DNA from: Rubrivivax sp.
GTDB lineage: Bacteria > Pseudomonadota > Gammaproteobacteria > Burkholderiales > Burkholderiaceae_C
Assembly (NCBI GenBank): GCA_004210455.1
Contig: SEFA01000001.1
Coordinates: forward strand, 112,635 to 176,634
DNA: 64,000 nucleotides
Direction: 5' to 3'
The translations under genes were made by a program, and so were the position numbers. Under the pieces are notes generated by a model. That model had not been told where the DNA came from and searched no databases. It was given only the letters and a program-made list of their open reading frames with translations. Below are positions 52,436 through 61,435 of the stretch, one piece after another; position 1 is the stretch's first letter, and every line of letters begins with the position of its first letter.

Positions 52436-52508
52436 AGTGAGCGGATGCTAGGAAGACGCAGGCGAGGGGCATATACGGCACATGGCGTACATGCGGTCAG
52501 AATGGGTC

Positions 52509-53168
52509 ATGCACATCCAGACCCACAACGATCGCGTGTTCACCGTTCCGGGTTTCCTCTCCCCCGAGGAATGCACCGAAGTGATCGCGCTGGCGGAGCA
52601 GAGCGGCTTCGACGCCGCGACGGTCCGGCTGGAGGCGGGCCAGCAACTGCTGGCCCACATCCGCAACAACGAGCGGACGATGCTGGCCAGCGCTTGCTGG
52701 GTCGACACGCTGTGGGAGCGGCTGCGGCGACTCCCGCTGCCGGAACTCGACGGCTCGCGCGCGGTGGGCCTGCCCCGGGCCTTGCGCTTCTACAAGTACT
52801 CGGCGGGCCAGCGCTTCCGCATGCACAAGGACGGGCCGTGGCGCGAGGACGGCCTCGTGAGCCGGCTGAGCTTCCTGGTCTATCTGAACGAGGGCTTCGA
52901 GGGCGGCGAGACGGGCTTCCGCGACTTCGTCGTGCGGCCCCGGACCGGCGGAGCGCTGGTCTTCGTCCACGACACCTGGCACGAGGGCGCGCCCGTCACC
53001 TCGGGGACCAAGTACGTGCTGCGCTCCGATGTGATGTACGCGCCCAAGCGCGACGCCGCGGCGGATCCTGGGAGCGAGTCGACGCACGACTCCGGATACG
53101 ACTCCCGGTATGACTCCCGATACGACTCGCGCTTCGATCCGAACGCCGGCGACGGTGACCGCTCGTAA
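52509..53168 (+). CDS. 2-oxoglutarate/Fe(II) oxygenase, prolyl-4-hydroxylase type
   Basis: A 219-residue dioxygenase with a double-stranded beta-helix fold. The iron ligands are visible as HxD in FRMHKDGPW and the distal His in HDTWHEGAPV; the 2-oxoglutarate-binding basic residue is in SGTKYVLRSDVMY. ATG 52509 matches the natural domain start (MHIQTHNDRVF); ATG 52482 adds nine residues. The C-terminus ends in a short tandem YDSR repeat and an acidic tail. The substrate is not known; relatives hydroxylate proline in proteins such as EF-Tu or peptides. It is divergent from urtA. Confidence 0.87.
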   Translation: MHIQTHNDRVFTVPGFLSPEECTEVIALAEQSGFDAATVRLEAGQQLLAHIRNNERTMLASACWVDTLWERLRRLPLPELDGSRAVGLPRALRFYKYSAGQRFRMHKDGPWREDGLVSRLSFLVYLNEGFEGGETGFRDFVVRPRTGGALVFVHDTWHEGAPVTSGTKYVLRSDVMYAPKRDAAADPGSESTHDSGYDSRYDSRYDSRFDPNAGDGDRS

Positions 53169-53230
53169 CACCTCTAAGAAGTGTGCGTGCACCGCCGGCG
53201 CGGTCCTGTCGTTGATGCAACATGCTGGCC

Positions 53231-53262
53231 CTTCCCGGGACGAGGTCGTGACCTCGGGGAAG
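53231..53262 (+). promoter_or_regulatory. Large imperfect inverted repeat upstream of the three-repeat secreted protein
   Basis: CTTCCC (53231-53236), a 4-base bulge, CGAGGTC (53241-53247), GT, GACCTCG (53248+2 to 53256) and GGGAAG (53257-53262) pair over 13 bases. It lies about 50 bases before the ATG at 53313. There is no T run. Operator or leader structure are both possible. Confidence 0.45.
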
Positions 53263-53312
53263 AGGACCGAAGAAGAACTCCGAACAACAGGAAAGAACCA
53301 GGAGGTACCGCG

Positions 53313-54383
53313 ATGACGACAACTGCGATGAATGCGACAACTGCGATGAGAGGAATGACGACGACCGCCCGGCGCCAGGCGCGCGCGATGGCGCGGACGT
53401 GCCAGGCCGTGCTGGCGGCGCTGATGCTGCTGGTAGCGATGCTGACGGGCACGTCGGCCTGGGCGGCGCGCGACGACGGCCAGTGGCAGATCCTGAATGC
53501 GCGTTACGGCACCTCGCAGCGCAACATGGACGTGACCGGCACCCTGAAGGAACTGGCCCGGCGCGACGACCGCGTGCGCGTGACCAACGAGTTGTTCGGC
53601 AACGACCCGGCCCATGGCCAGACGAAGACGCTGCGCATCTACGCGCGCAACCGCAACGGCGACAACCGCACCTTCGAATTCCGCGAGGGCAGCGTCATCG
53701 ACGGCAACGATTTCACCGGCTGGCGCGGCGGCGACTGGGGCCACGGCGGCGGCAGCGGCAGCTGGGAAGGCGGCGGCGGTCATGACGACGGCGCGTACGC
53801 GATCCTGGGCGCGCGCTACGGCGCGGCGGAAGGCAGCATCGACGTGACCGGCCGCCTGCGCGAGCTGGCGCGTCGCGACGCGAAGGTGCGGGTGACCAAC
53901 GACCTGTTCCGCGACGATCCGGCGGTCGGCCGCACGAAGACGCTGCGCATCTATGCGCGCGACCGCAGCGGGCAGGTCCGGACCTTCGACTACCGGGAAG
54001 GCTCGTGGATCGACGGCGGCCAGTTCACCGGCTGGGGCCGAGGCGACTGGGGGCAGGGCGGCTGGAACGGCGGCTGGGACGGCCGTCCGGGCAGCCCGAC
54101 CAACCCGGGCGGCTACAACCCCGGCGGTCAGGGCCCCGCGCAGGACCAGCGACTGAACATCGTGCGCGCCACCTACGGCAACGGCGGACGTTTCGTCGAC
54201 GTGACGGACCGCCTGCGCAACATCAGCCGCGGCGGCCGCCTCGACATCCGTGTCGACAACGACCTGGTCGGCCGCGACCCGGCCCACGGCGAGACCAAGA
54301 CCCTGCGCGTGTACTACACGCTGGGCCGCGGCAAGGAGCAGATGCGCGAAGCGCGCGAGGGCGATCGGCTCCGGCTGCCTTGA
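53313..54383 (+). CDS. Secreted protein with three DUF3395-like repeats
   Basis: A 356-residue exported protein. ATG 53313 is set by AGGAGG eight bases upstream. A long n-region with many Thr/Met/Arg precedes a hydrophobic core ending TSAWAA. Three repeats follow, each ARYGT-like, then DVTG-LKELARRD, V-VTN-LFG-DPA-G-TKTLRIYAR, at about residues 54-112, 156-214 and 276-338, separated by Gly/Trp-rich linkers. This repeat resembles the DUF3395 domain seen at the end of some DnaJ-like proteins and in bacterial secreted proteins. Function unknown; a carbohydrate- or protein-binding role is possible. Confidence 0.75.
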   Translation: MTTTAMNATTAMRGMTTTARRQARAMARTCQAVLAALMLLVAMLTGTSAWAARDDGQWQILNARYGTSQRNMDVTGTLKELARRDDRVRVTNELFGNDPAHGQTKTLRIYARNRNGDNRTFEFREGSVIDGNDFTGWRGGDWGHGGGSGSWEGGGGHDDGAYAILGARYGAAEGSIDVTGRLRELARRDAKVRVTNDLFRDDPAVGRTKTLRIYARDRSGQVRTFDYREGSWIDGGQFTGWGRGDWGQGGWNGGWDGRPGSPTNPGGYNPGGQGPAQDQRLNIVRATYGNGGRFVDVTDRLRNISRGGRLDIRVDNDLVGRDPAHGETKTLRVYYTLGRGKEQMREAREGDRLRLP

Positions 54384-54443
54384 GTGCGAGGCGACTCGCC
54401 GCCTGCGCGGCGAGCGTTGAGATCGAGCACTGCGATTGAAGAA

Positions 54444-54473
54444 CGAGAGCCCCGCGAGGGGCTCTCGTCGTTT
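54444..54473. terminator. Terminator hairpin between convergent genes
   Basis: CGAGAGCCCC (54444-54453), loop GCGA, GGGGCTCTCG (54458-54467), then TCGTTTC. The perfect 10-bp GC-rich stem sits between the three-repeat protein gene and the 3' end of the opposite oxidoreductase gene. The T run is weak, so termination may be partial or work in both directions. Confidence 0.7.
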
Positions 54474-55366
54474 CAGAACATCGTCGACCGATGCGCGCCG
54501 AAGCCGGCCATCGCGCCGTCGGACACGGCCAGCGTGACGCTGCCGGCCGCGCGGGCGGCGTCGCCGCAGGCGAACACGTGGGGCACGCTGGTGTCCTGCA
54601 TCGGCCCGACCTTGATGAACGGTCCCATCGGACCTTCCTCCATCGCGCAGCCGAGCTGCGCGGCGATGGTGCTCGAAGGTGTCGTGCGCGGCTGGGTGAA
54701 GAGGCCGTCCATCGTCAGCGTCCGGCCGTCACGCAGCACCACGTCGGCGAAGCCGTCGATGCGGGCGATGGGCGTCGGCTCCACGCGCGTGCCGCGGCGG
54801 GCGAACTCGTCGAGGTCCTCGGCGCTGGGCTCGTAGACGCCGTTCAGGAACAGCGTGGGCACGCCCCAGTCCGGCAGCATCATCGCGTGGTGCTGCGCCA
54901 GCGGGGACGCGGCAACGATGCCGATGCGGCCCTGGTCCAGCTCGTAGCCGTGGCAATACGGGCAATGGAAGATGCTGCGGCCCCAGCGCTCGGCGAGGCC
55001 GGGCACGGGCGGCAGTTCGTCGCGGACGCCGGTGGCCAGGATCAGGCGCCCGGCGCTGACGGCGACATCGCCGACGCGGAATTCGAGGCGCCCGTCCGGC
55101 GCCACGCGTCCGTCGTCGGCGAGACCGGACATCCACTGCACGGTCGGATAGAGCCGCAGCTGGCGTCGCGCTTCCTCGGCGATCGCACCCGGCGCGCGGC
55201 CGTCCTGCGTCAGGAAACCGTGCGCTTGGCCGTCGTGATCGTCGACGCACTGGTTGCGCCGCTGTCCTGCGTCGACCACGAGCACCTGACGGCGCGCCCG
55301 TGCCAGTTGGAGCGCGGCGGCCATCCCTGCGTAGCTGCCGCCGATGACGGCGAAATCAATCTTCAT
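54473..55366 (-). CDS. Thioredoxin-reductase-like FAD/NAD(P)-dependent oxidoreductase
   Basis: A 297-residue flavoprotein. The N-terminal dinucleotide-binding motif reads VIGGSYAGMAAALQLARA, the redox pair is CPYC in FHCPYCHGYE, and a second FAD motif is VFACGDAARAAGS. The length and CPYC fit bacterial thioredoxin-reductase-like proteins of the kind found next to Rrf2 or arsenic/tellurium genes rather than housekeeping TrxB. ATG 55366 has GAGGAG upstream, inside the end of the Rrf2 gene, which overlaps it by 11 bases. The partner oxidant is unknown. Confidence 0.88.
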   Translation of the reverse strand: MKIDFAVIGGSYAGMAAALQLARARRQVLVVDAGQRRNQCVDDHDGQAHGFLTQDGRAPGAIAEEARRQLRLYPTVQWMSGLADDGRVAPDGRLEFRVGDVAVSAGRLILATGVRDELPPVPGLAERWGRSIFHCPYCHGYELDQGRIGIVAASPLAQHHAMMLPDWGVPTLFLNGVYEPSAEDLDEFARRGTRVEPTPIARIDGFADVVLRDGRTLTMDGLFTQPRTTPSSTIAAQLGCAMEEGPMGPFIKVGPMQDTSVPHVFACGDAARAAGSVTLAVSDGAMAGFGAHRSTMF

Positions 55367-55826
55367 GGTGATGCTCCTCAAGACGATGGGGCGCATGGCC
55401 GAGCTCGACCATGCGCTGGTGGAAGTCGCGGGCCAAGGTGGCGAGCGTGACGGCGCCCAGCCGCTTCAGCAGGAGCGCTTCGGCTTCCTGCACGGCGGTG
55501 CCGAGTGCGTCGTTGACGGCGCGGGCGACGAGGCACTCCGGGTGTTCCTCGCGGAAGCCGAGCGACACCAGCGACGGCCCGCCGAGCGCCTCATGCACGT
55601 CACGCAGGGTGATGCGCTCCAGCGGACAGGACAGCACCCAGCCACCGCCATGGCCCTTGGCGGAGGCGACGAAGCCGGCCTCGCGCAGGCCGCCCATCAG
55701 GCGCCGCAGAACGACGGGGTGGGTCTGCATCGCGGCGGCGAGCGCTTCGGACGTCGACGGCCCGTCGCCCTCGGCCATGTGCAGCAGCACGTGCAGAACG
55801 TCGGACAGCTGGCTGTTGGATTTCAT
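55356..55826 (-). CDS. Rrf2-family transcriptional regulator
   Basis: A 156-residue Rrf2-type winged-helix protein (SDVLHVLLHMAE, then PVVLRRLMGGLREAGFV, then KGHGGGWVLSCPLERITLRDVHEALGG by its parts). The three-Cys cluster that binds Fe-S in IscR/NsrR is not present; only two scattered Cys are seen, so it likely senses by thiol chemistry or another ligand. It overlaps the oxidoreductase gene and probably controls this two-gene operon. The C-terminus is His/Glu-rich. Confidence 0.88.
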   Translation of the reverse strand: MKSNSQLSDVLHVLLHMAEGDGPSTSEALAAAMQTHPVVLRRLMGGLREAGFVASAKGHGGGWVLSCPLERITLRDVHEALGGPSLVSLGFREEHPECLVARAVNDALGTAVQEAEALLLKRLGAVTLATLARDFHQRMVELGHAPHRLEEHHHED

Positions 55827-55950
55827 GCAACATTATGAGTTGCGAGACATTGTCAATGTTCGGCGAGGGGCTTTGGCGCCAGCGCCACACGGCATCTGGG
55901 AAGCACGAACGAGTAGCGCTAGGCTGAGGCAAATTGCCACAGGAGTTCCC

Positions 55951-56328
55951 ATGTCCTCGAATTCGGTCCGCGTCAGCGCTGAGCTTTTTCAGTCCGCCCA
56001 GGAGCAGGGCGAGGAGATGATGCGATCGGCTGCACAGCAGGTGGAGCATTGGGCTCGGCTGGGAAAGGCCTTGGAAGAGGCCGGTCTGTCGACCGATGAA
56101 ATGCTCGCGGTGCTGCGAGGCACGGCGAGCAGAGCCGCAAAGGCACCCAAGGCAAAGCGCTCGCTGGCTGTTGAGGTTGTCAGTGAGGAAGAACTCTGGG
56201 CGCACAAGCGCGCAAAGCAGGCGAAGGACATCGCGAACGTGAACGCGGGCAAGGTGCCGGCGATGGCGATGGGCTGGTTCTCCTCCAAGCGCGTCAAGCA
56301 GGCTGAGATTCCCAACTCTCCCTACTGA
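55951..56328 (+). CDS. ParD-like antitoxin family protein
   Basis: A 125-residue protein whose N-terminus (SVRVSAELFQSAQEQGEEMMRS, shown in part) and the helix AQQVEHWARLGKALEEAG match the ParD-like antitoxin family. The C-terminal half is Lys/Ala-rich. A full-length toxin gene does not follow: only a 41-codon frame lies downstream. ATG 55951 has AGGAG six bases upstream. Confidence 0.72.
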   Translation: MSSNSVRVSAELFQSAQEQGEEMMRSAAQQVEHWARLGKALEEAGLSTDEMLAVLRGTASRAAKAPKAKRSLAVEVVSEEELWAHKRAKQAKDIANVNAGKVPAMAMGWFSSKRVKQAEIPNSPY

Positions 56329-56330
56329 GC

Positions 56331-56456
56331 ATGACCACGTCGCCGAAGCTCGACGCGGTCGATGCGGATCTGCTGCAGGCGATCGTGCCTGCTTGTGCTC
56401 CGCAGTTGGAAGGTGTGCGGGTGGTGCAGTGGCAGCGAGCGAAGGCCGCAAGCTGA
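56331..56456 (+). pseudogene. 41-codon frame behind the ParD-like gene, possible toxin remnant
   Basis: ATG 56331 opens two bases after the antitoxin stop and closes at TGA 56456. The reading (ending EGVRVVQWQRAKAAS) is too short for a known toxin. It may be the 5' stub of a deleted toxin gene, cut where the response-regulator gene now begins on the other strand, or chance. Confidence 0.35.
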
Positions 56457-56460
56457 CGCC

Positions 56461-57510
56461 TCACACCTCCCACTGCGGATGCATCTCCCTCACTCGCGTG
56501 AGCGCCATCGAGGCGGCCGCGGTCCGGGTCTCCACGCCGAGCTTGGCATGGATGCGCTCCAGGTGCTTCTTCACCGTCGCCGGGCTGGCGCCGAGGATCT
56601 CGCCGATGTCGCGGTTGATCTTGCCCTTCACCACCCAGTAGAGGACCTCGGCCTCGCGCGCCGTCAGGCTGAAGGCCAGCCCCAGCGAGCGGATCACCGC
56701 GACGTCAGACACCTCGCGCATCACGATCAGCCAGTCGCCGCCCGCCGCCGCGCCGACCGCCGGACTTGATGCGGCCCCTGCGCCGGGTGTCTCCTCGCCG
56801 ATGCAGTGGTGCAGCCGGAAGCTCAGCCGCCGCGCGCCGAGCTCGGCGCACAGCCGCGCCGGCTCCTGCGGCGGCATGCCGTCGGCGGGCGTGTGGCTCG
56901 CCATCTCGTCCAGCGTCTTGCGCAGCCACGCCAGCACCGGCGCCGGCGTCTGCGGCGCGATCGTGCCGTAGTAGAGCTGCAGCAGCTCGCGCGCCAGCGG
57001 CGTCTGCCACAGCAGCCGACCCGACGACGCGCGCACCGCGATGCTCGCGTAGCCGAAGGCGTCCAGCGCCTGGCGCGTCTGCCGCGCCTGCCGCGCGCCC
57101 TGCAGGTGGACCTGCATGCGCGCCAGCACCGCGCGCGGATCCAGCGGCTTGGTCACGTAATCGACCCCGCCGGCCTGCAGCGCGGCGACCAGGTGCTCCG
57201 TCTCCGTCAGCCCCGTCATGAAGATGATCGGGATGTGCGCCGTCGACGGATCGGCCTTCAGCCGACGCGCGACCTCGAAGCCGTCCATGCCCGGCATCAT
57301 CGCGTCCAACAGCACGATGTCGGGACGCCCCTGCTGCACGCAGGCCAGCGCGGCCTCGCCGCTGGTGGCCGCCAGCACGATGTAGCCATGCTCGTCGAGC
57401 GCATCGTGCAGCAGCGACAGGTTGTCGGGCACGTCGTCCACCATCAGGACGCGATCGCCTTGCTGCTGGTCCAGCAGCGCGGCCACGGCGGAGGGAAGCG
57501 CAGAGTTCAT
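56461..57510 (-). CDS. Response regulator with receiver and LuxR-type HTH domains
   Basis: A 349-residue regulator: receiver domain with Asp25/Asp26, phospho-acceptor Asp69 (IVLLDAMMPG) and Lys in YVTKPL, a middle region of about 130 residues with no clear family, and a C-terminal LuxR-type helix-turn-helix (SLTAREAEVLYWVVKGKINRDIGEILGAS given by its ends). ATG 57510 lies two bases after the hybrid-kinase stop; a GTG at 57516 overlaps it. It is surely the output partner of the NCS1-transporter kinase, likely acting on urea or purine nitrogen genes. Confidence 0.9.
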   Translation of the reverse strand: MNSALPSAVAALLDQQQGDRVLMVDDVPDNLSLLHDALDEHGYIVLAATSGEAALACVQQGRPDIVLLDAMMPGMDGFEVARRLKADPSTAHIPIIFMTGLTETEHLVAALQAGGVDYVTKPLDPRAVLARMQVHLQGARQARQTRQALDAFGYASIAVRASSGRLLWQTPLARELLQLYYGTIAPQTPAPVLAWLRKTLDEMASHTPADGMPPQEPARLCAELGARRLSFRLHHCIGEETPGAGAASSPAVGAAAGGDWLIVMREVSDVAVIRSLGLAFSLTAREAEVLYWVVKGKINRDIGEILGASPATVKKHLERIHAKLGVETRTAAASMALTRVREMHPQWEV

Positions 57511-57512
57511 GA

Positions 57513-60500
57513 TCACGCGGGGTTCTCGCTGCGCGCCAGGCCGCGCAGCATCGCTTCAAACTGGAACTGCCGCGCCGATGCGCGCTGGGTTTCGCAGAAG
57601 GGTCGCCAGGCGGCGTCCGCCGCCTCGATGGCGTCGAGCTGTTGCAGCACGCCGCGGTAGTAGCCGAGCTGCAGCGCCTCGCGCAGTCCGGTCAGCCGAT
57701 CGGCCGGCGGCGTCTCTACCGGCACGACGGGCGCGGCCGGCTGCCGGTCGGCGGTCGCGCGCTCGGGGCCGACGCGCCAGGAGAGCGACAGCTGCTCGGT
57801 CAGCCAGTCCAGCAGCAGTTCGTGCCGCACCGGCTTGAGGATGAAGTCGCGCGCGGCGATGCCGGCATCGTTGTCCTGGCCCCGTTCGAAGGCGTTCGCC
57901 GAGACCACCGCCACCGCCGGCGCCTTCACGCCGAGGTCGCCCAGCATGCGCCGCAGCCGCCGGATCGTTTCCCAGCCGTCGATGCCGGGCATCGCAAGGT
58001 CCATCAGCACCGCATCCGGCACCCATCCCGCCGCGACGAGGTCCAGCGCGTCGTGGCCGCTCGACGCGTCGCGCACGGTGAAGCCCAGCGGCTCCAGCAA
58101 CTCGATGAGCAGCTGTCGGTCGTCCGATTCGTTGTCGACGATCAGCACGCGCGGCGACATGCCGTCGAGACCGAGACGCTCCTTCGCCGCGCGACGCATG
58201 CGCGGCGTGTCCCAGATGCGGCCGTGCAGTTCCGGCAGGAACAGGCGGACCCGGAAGGTCGAGCCGCGACCGGGCTCGCTGGTCGCCGACATCTCGCCGC
58301 CCATCAGCGCCGTCAGCATCTTGGAGATCGTCAATCCCAGTCCCGCGCCCGGCGCGCCGCCGGCACCGCTCGTGCCGCGGGCGAAAGGCTCGAAGATGCG
58401 CGCCAGCTCCGCCGCGTCCATGCCGGGGCCGGTGTCGGCGATCTCCAGCGTCGCCATCTCGCGACCGTGACGCACGCGCAGCGTGACCTCCCCCTCGGCG
58501 GTGAACTTGATGGCGTTGCCCAGCAGGTTGATCAGGATCTGGCGCAGGCGCTGCTCGTCCGCCCGCACCCATTCGGGCAGCTTGCCTTGCGGCTCGAAGC
58601 GGAAGCTCAGCCCCTTCGCCGCGGCCTGCGGCTCGAACATGTCGGCCAGCTCGCGCAGCAGCTCATCGAAGCGCACCGGCGCCGGTTCCAGGCTGAGCCG
58701 GCCGGCCTCGATGCGCGCGATGTCCAGGGTGCCGTCGATCAGCTGCATCAGGTGCTCGCCGCCGCGCTTGATGACCTGCACCGCCTGGCGCCGCTGCGGC
58801 GGCAGCGAGGCGTCCGCCGCCATCAGCTGCGCGTAGCCGAGGATGCTGTTCAGCGGCGTGCGCAGCTCGTGGCTGATGGTGCTGATATAGCGGCTCTTGG
58901 CCTGGTTGGCGGCCTCGGCCGCGGCCTGCGCGCGCTCGGCCTGCAGGCGCGCGCCCTGCAGCGCCTCGTCGGTGCGGCGGTGGGAGTCGATCTCGCGCAT
59001 CAGCGCCTGCGTCTGCCGCTTGGATTCCTCCTGCGCGACCTCGCGGCTCTGGTGCGCGAGCACCAGCCACCAGGCGACCGTGCCCGCCACGAGCAGCAGC
59101 GCGAAGAAGGCCTTCAGCATGCCGGCCTTCAGGCTGGCGCGCAGCGCGTCCTGCGCGGCGATGTCGATCAGCGGCAGTTGGGGCAGCTGCTGCAGCTGCT
59201 GGTGATAGAGCAGTCCGAACAGCGTCGCCAGCAGCGGCGTGAGGACCAGCATCAGCAGCAGGTAGTGCCCCAGGCCGGTGTCGATGTAGCGCCAGCTGCG
59301 TTGCGGCAGCACGCGCCGCAGTGCGGCGGTCCATTGCGCGGAGAGGTTGGCGTGCGGCTTGCACAGGTCGCCGCAGCGCGCGTCCAGCGTGCAGCACAGC
59401 GAGCAGATCGGACCGCGGTAGGCGGGACAGTGCGCCATGTCCGGGCCTTCGTAGTCGCGCTCGCAGATCACGCAGCGGCGGACGGATTCCGCCGTCTCCG
59501 CGGTCTCCGCCAGCGGCCGCGCGAGGTAGTAGCGTCCCTTCGTCGCCCAGGCGATCAAGGGCGCCGTCACCAGCGCCGTGGCCATCGCGATGGCCGCCGA
59601 CCAGGCCTGCGCCAGCGTGCCCATCAGCCCGAGGTGCGCCGCCACCGACAGCACCGAGGCCAGCGCCATCGCGCCGACGCCGACCGGATTCACGTCGTAC
59701 AGGTGGGCGCGCTTGAACTCGATGCCCGGCGGCGACAGGCCCAGCGGCTTGTTGATCACCAGGTCGGCGACGACCGCCATGATCCAGGCGATGGCGATGT
59801 TGGCGTAAAGGCCGAGCACATGCCCGAGCGCTTCGAACACGTTCATCGACATCAGCATGAAGGCGATCAGCGTGTTGAACACGACCCAGACGACGCGACC
59901 CGGATGGCTGTGGGTCAGGCGCGAGAAGAAGTTGCTCCACGCCAGCGAGCCCGCGTAGGCGTTGGTGACGTTGATCTTGAGCTGCGAGACGACGACGAAC
60001 AGCGCCGTGACCGCGACCGCCCAGCCGTATTGCGGGAACACGTACTCGTAGGCGGCGAGGTACATCTGGTTGGGATCGACCGCGCGCTCGGCGGGCACCG
60101 CATGGCTCACGGCGAGGTAGGCCAGCAGCGCGCCGCCCAGCATCTTCAGCACGCCCAGCACGATCCAGCCCGGCCCGCCGGCCAGCACGGCGGCCCACCA
60201 GCGCAGGCGGTTCTCCTTCGTCTGGCGAGGCATGAAGCGCAGGTAGTCGGCCTGCTCGCCCATCTGGGTGATGAGCGCCACGCCGACGGTCAGCGCCGCA
60301 CCGAAGGCGTGCACATCGAAGGCCGCCGTGCCGGATTGCGACCCAATCCGGTTCGTGATGCCGTCGAACGCACCAGGATGAAGCCACCCGACCCAGGCGA
60401 AAGGCAGCACCAGCAGCGCCAGCCACAGCGGCTGGGTCCAGAGCTGCAGCCGGCTGATGGCCGAGATGCCGTGGGTCACCAGCGGGATCACGACCACCGC

Positions 60501-61013
60501 GCAGATCAGGTAGCCCCACTGCGGCGGGATGTCGAGCGCCAGCTCCAGCGCATAGGCCATCACCGCCGCCTCCAGGGCGAAGAAGATGAAGGTGAAGCTC
60601 GCATAGATCAGCGAGGTCAGCGTGGAGCCGATGTAGCCGAAGCCCGCGCCGCGCGTCAGCAGGTCCATGTCCACGCCGTGCCGCGCGGCGTAGACGCTGA
60701 TCGGCAGGCCGGCGAGGAAGATGATCAGCCCCGTCGCCAGGATGGCCAGCGCCGCGTTGGTCCAGCCGTACTGCAGCAGCAGCGTCGCGCCGACGGCCTC
60801 CAGGATCAGGAAGGACGCCGCGCCGAAGGCCGTGTTGGCCACCCGCCAGGTCGACCAGCGCCGGAAACGGTGCGGCGTGTAGCGCAGCGCGTAGTCCTCC
60901 AGCGTCTCCCTCGCCACCCAGGCGTTGTAGTCCCGCCGCAGCTTGATGATGTGCTGCGGGGCGTCTTGGGAGGGAAGGGGAGCGTCCATGGGCGGGGCGT
61001 CCAGGAAATGCAT
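57513..61013 (-). CDS. NCS1-type transporter fused to a hybrid histidine kinase
   Basis: A 1166-residue membrane sensor (starts 61034 or 60989 are also possible). Residues about 40-490 form a twelve-helix permease of the NCS1 (purine/cytosine/allantoin) type. A Cys-rich segment follows (about 513-555: CVICERDYEG, HCPAYRGPICSLCC, CGDLC), then two further membrane helices (about 575-655), HisKA with His715 (STISHELRTPL), HATPase (NLLGNAIKFT, DTGPGMD), and a receiver domain with Asp1005 (AVLMDLAMPG). The last 100 residues are helical. The permease part probably senses or carries a nitrogen compound and gates the kinase. It stands divergent from ureA and just upstream of its response regulator. 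Confidence 0.92.
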   Translation of the reverse strand: MHFLDAPPMDAPLPSQDAPQHIIKLRRDYNAWVARETLEDYALRYTPHRFRRWSTWRVANTAFGAASFLILEAVGATLLLQYGWTNAALAILATGLIIFLAGLPISVYAARHGVDMDLLTRGAGFGYIGSTLTSLIYASFTFIFFALEAAVMAYALELALDIPPQWGYLICAVVVIPLVTHGISAISRLQLWTQPLWLALLVLPFAWVGWLHPGAFDGITNRIGSQSGTAAFDVHAFGAALTVGVALITQMGEQADYLRFMPRQTKENRLRWWAAVLAGGPGWIVLGVLKMLGGALLAYLAVSHAVPAERAVDPNQMYLAAYEYVFPQYGWAVAVTALFVVVSQLKINVTNAYAGSLAWSNFFSRLTHSHPGRVVWVVFNTLIAFMLMSMNVFEALGHVLGLYANIAIAWIMAVVADLVINKPLGLSPPGIEFKRAHLYDVNPVGVGAMALASVLSVAAHLGLMGTLAQAWSAAIAMATALVTAPLIAWATKGRYYLARPLAETAETAESVRRCVICERDYEGPDMAHCPAYRGPICSLCCTLDARCGDLCKPHANLSAQWTAALRRVLPQRSWRYIDTGLGHYLLLMLVLTPLLATLFGLLYHQQLQQLPQLPLIDIAAQDALRASLKAGMLKAFFALLLVAGTVAWWLVLAHQSREVAQEESKRQTQALMREIDSHRRTDEALQGARLQAERAQAAAEAANQAKSRYISTISHELRTPLNSILGYAQLMAADASLPPQRRQAVQVIKRGGEHLMQLIDGTLDIARIEAGRLSLEPAPVRFDELLRELADMFEPQAAAKGLSFRFEPQGKLPEWVRADEQRLRQILINLLGNAIKFTAEGEVTLRVRHGREMATLEIADTGPGMDAAELARIFEPFARGTSGAGGAPGAGLGLTISKMLTALMGGEMSATSEPGRGSTFRVRLFLPELHGRIWDTPRMRRAAKERLGLDGMSPRVLIVDNESDDRQLLIELLEPLGFTVRDASSGHDALDLVAAGWVPDAVLMDLAMPGIDGWETIRRLRRMLGDLGVKAPAVAVVSANAFERGQDNDAGIAARDFILKPVRHELLLDWLTEQLSLSWRVGPERATADRQPAAPVVPVETPPADRLTGLREALQLGYYRGVLQQLDAIEAADAAWRPFCETQRASARQFQFEAMLRGLARSENPA

Positions 61014-61058
61014 GAAGCGTGCCCGCACCGGCATGGGGCTTGCTAGAGCTGCCAGACC

Positions 61059-61361
<303 letters not shown>

Positions 61362-61435
61362 TCCCGGATCTCCGACGCCCGGCCTCAAGCCCGGGCCCCT
61401 GACTCATTGATCCATTGATTCCCCAGAGGACAGCG

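Noticed and set aside
52460..52500. Sigma-70 promoter for urtA
   Set aside because: A TATATG element exists on the minus strand, but no acceptable -35 box lies at the right distance.
57642..61046. Plus-strand open frame of 1134 codons opposite the transporter kinase
   Set aside because: Arg/Gln/His-rich shadow of a clearly identified gene.
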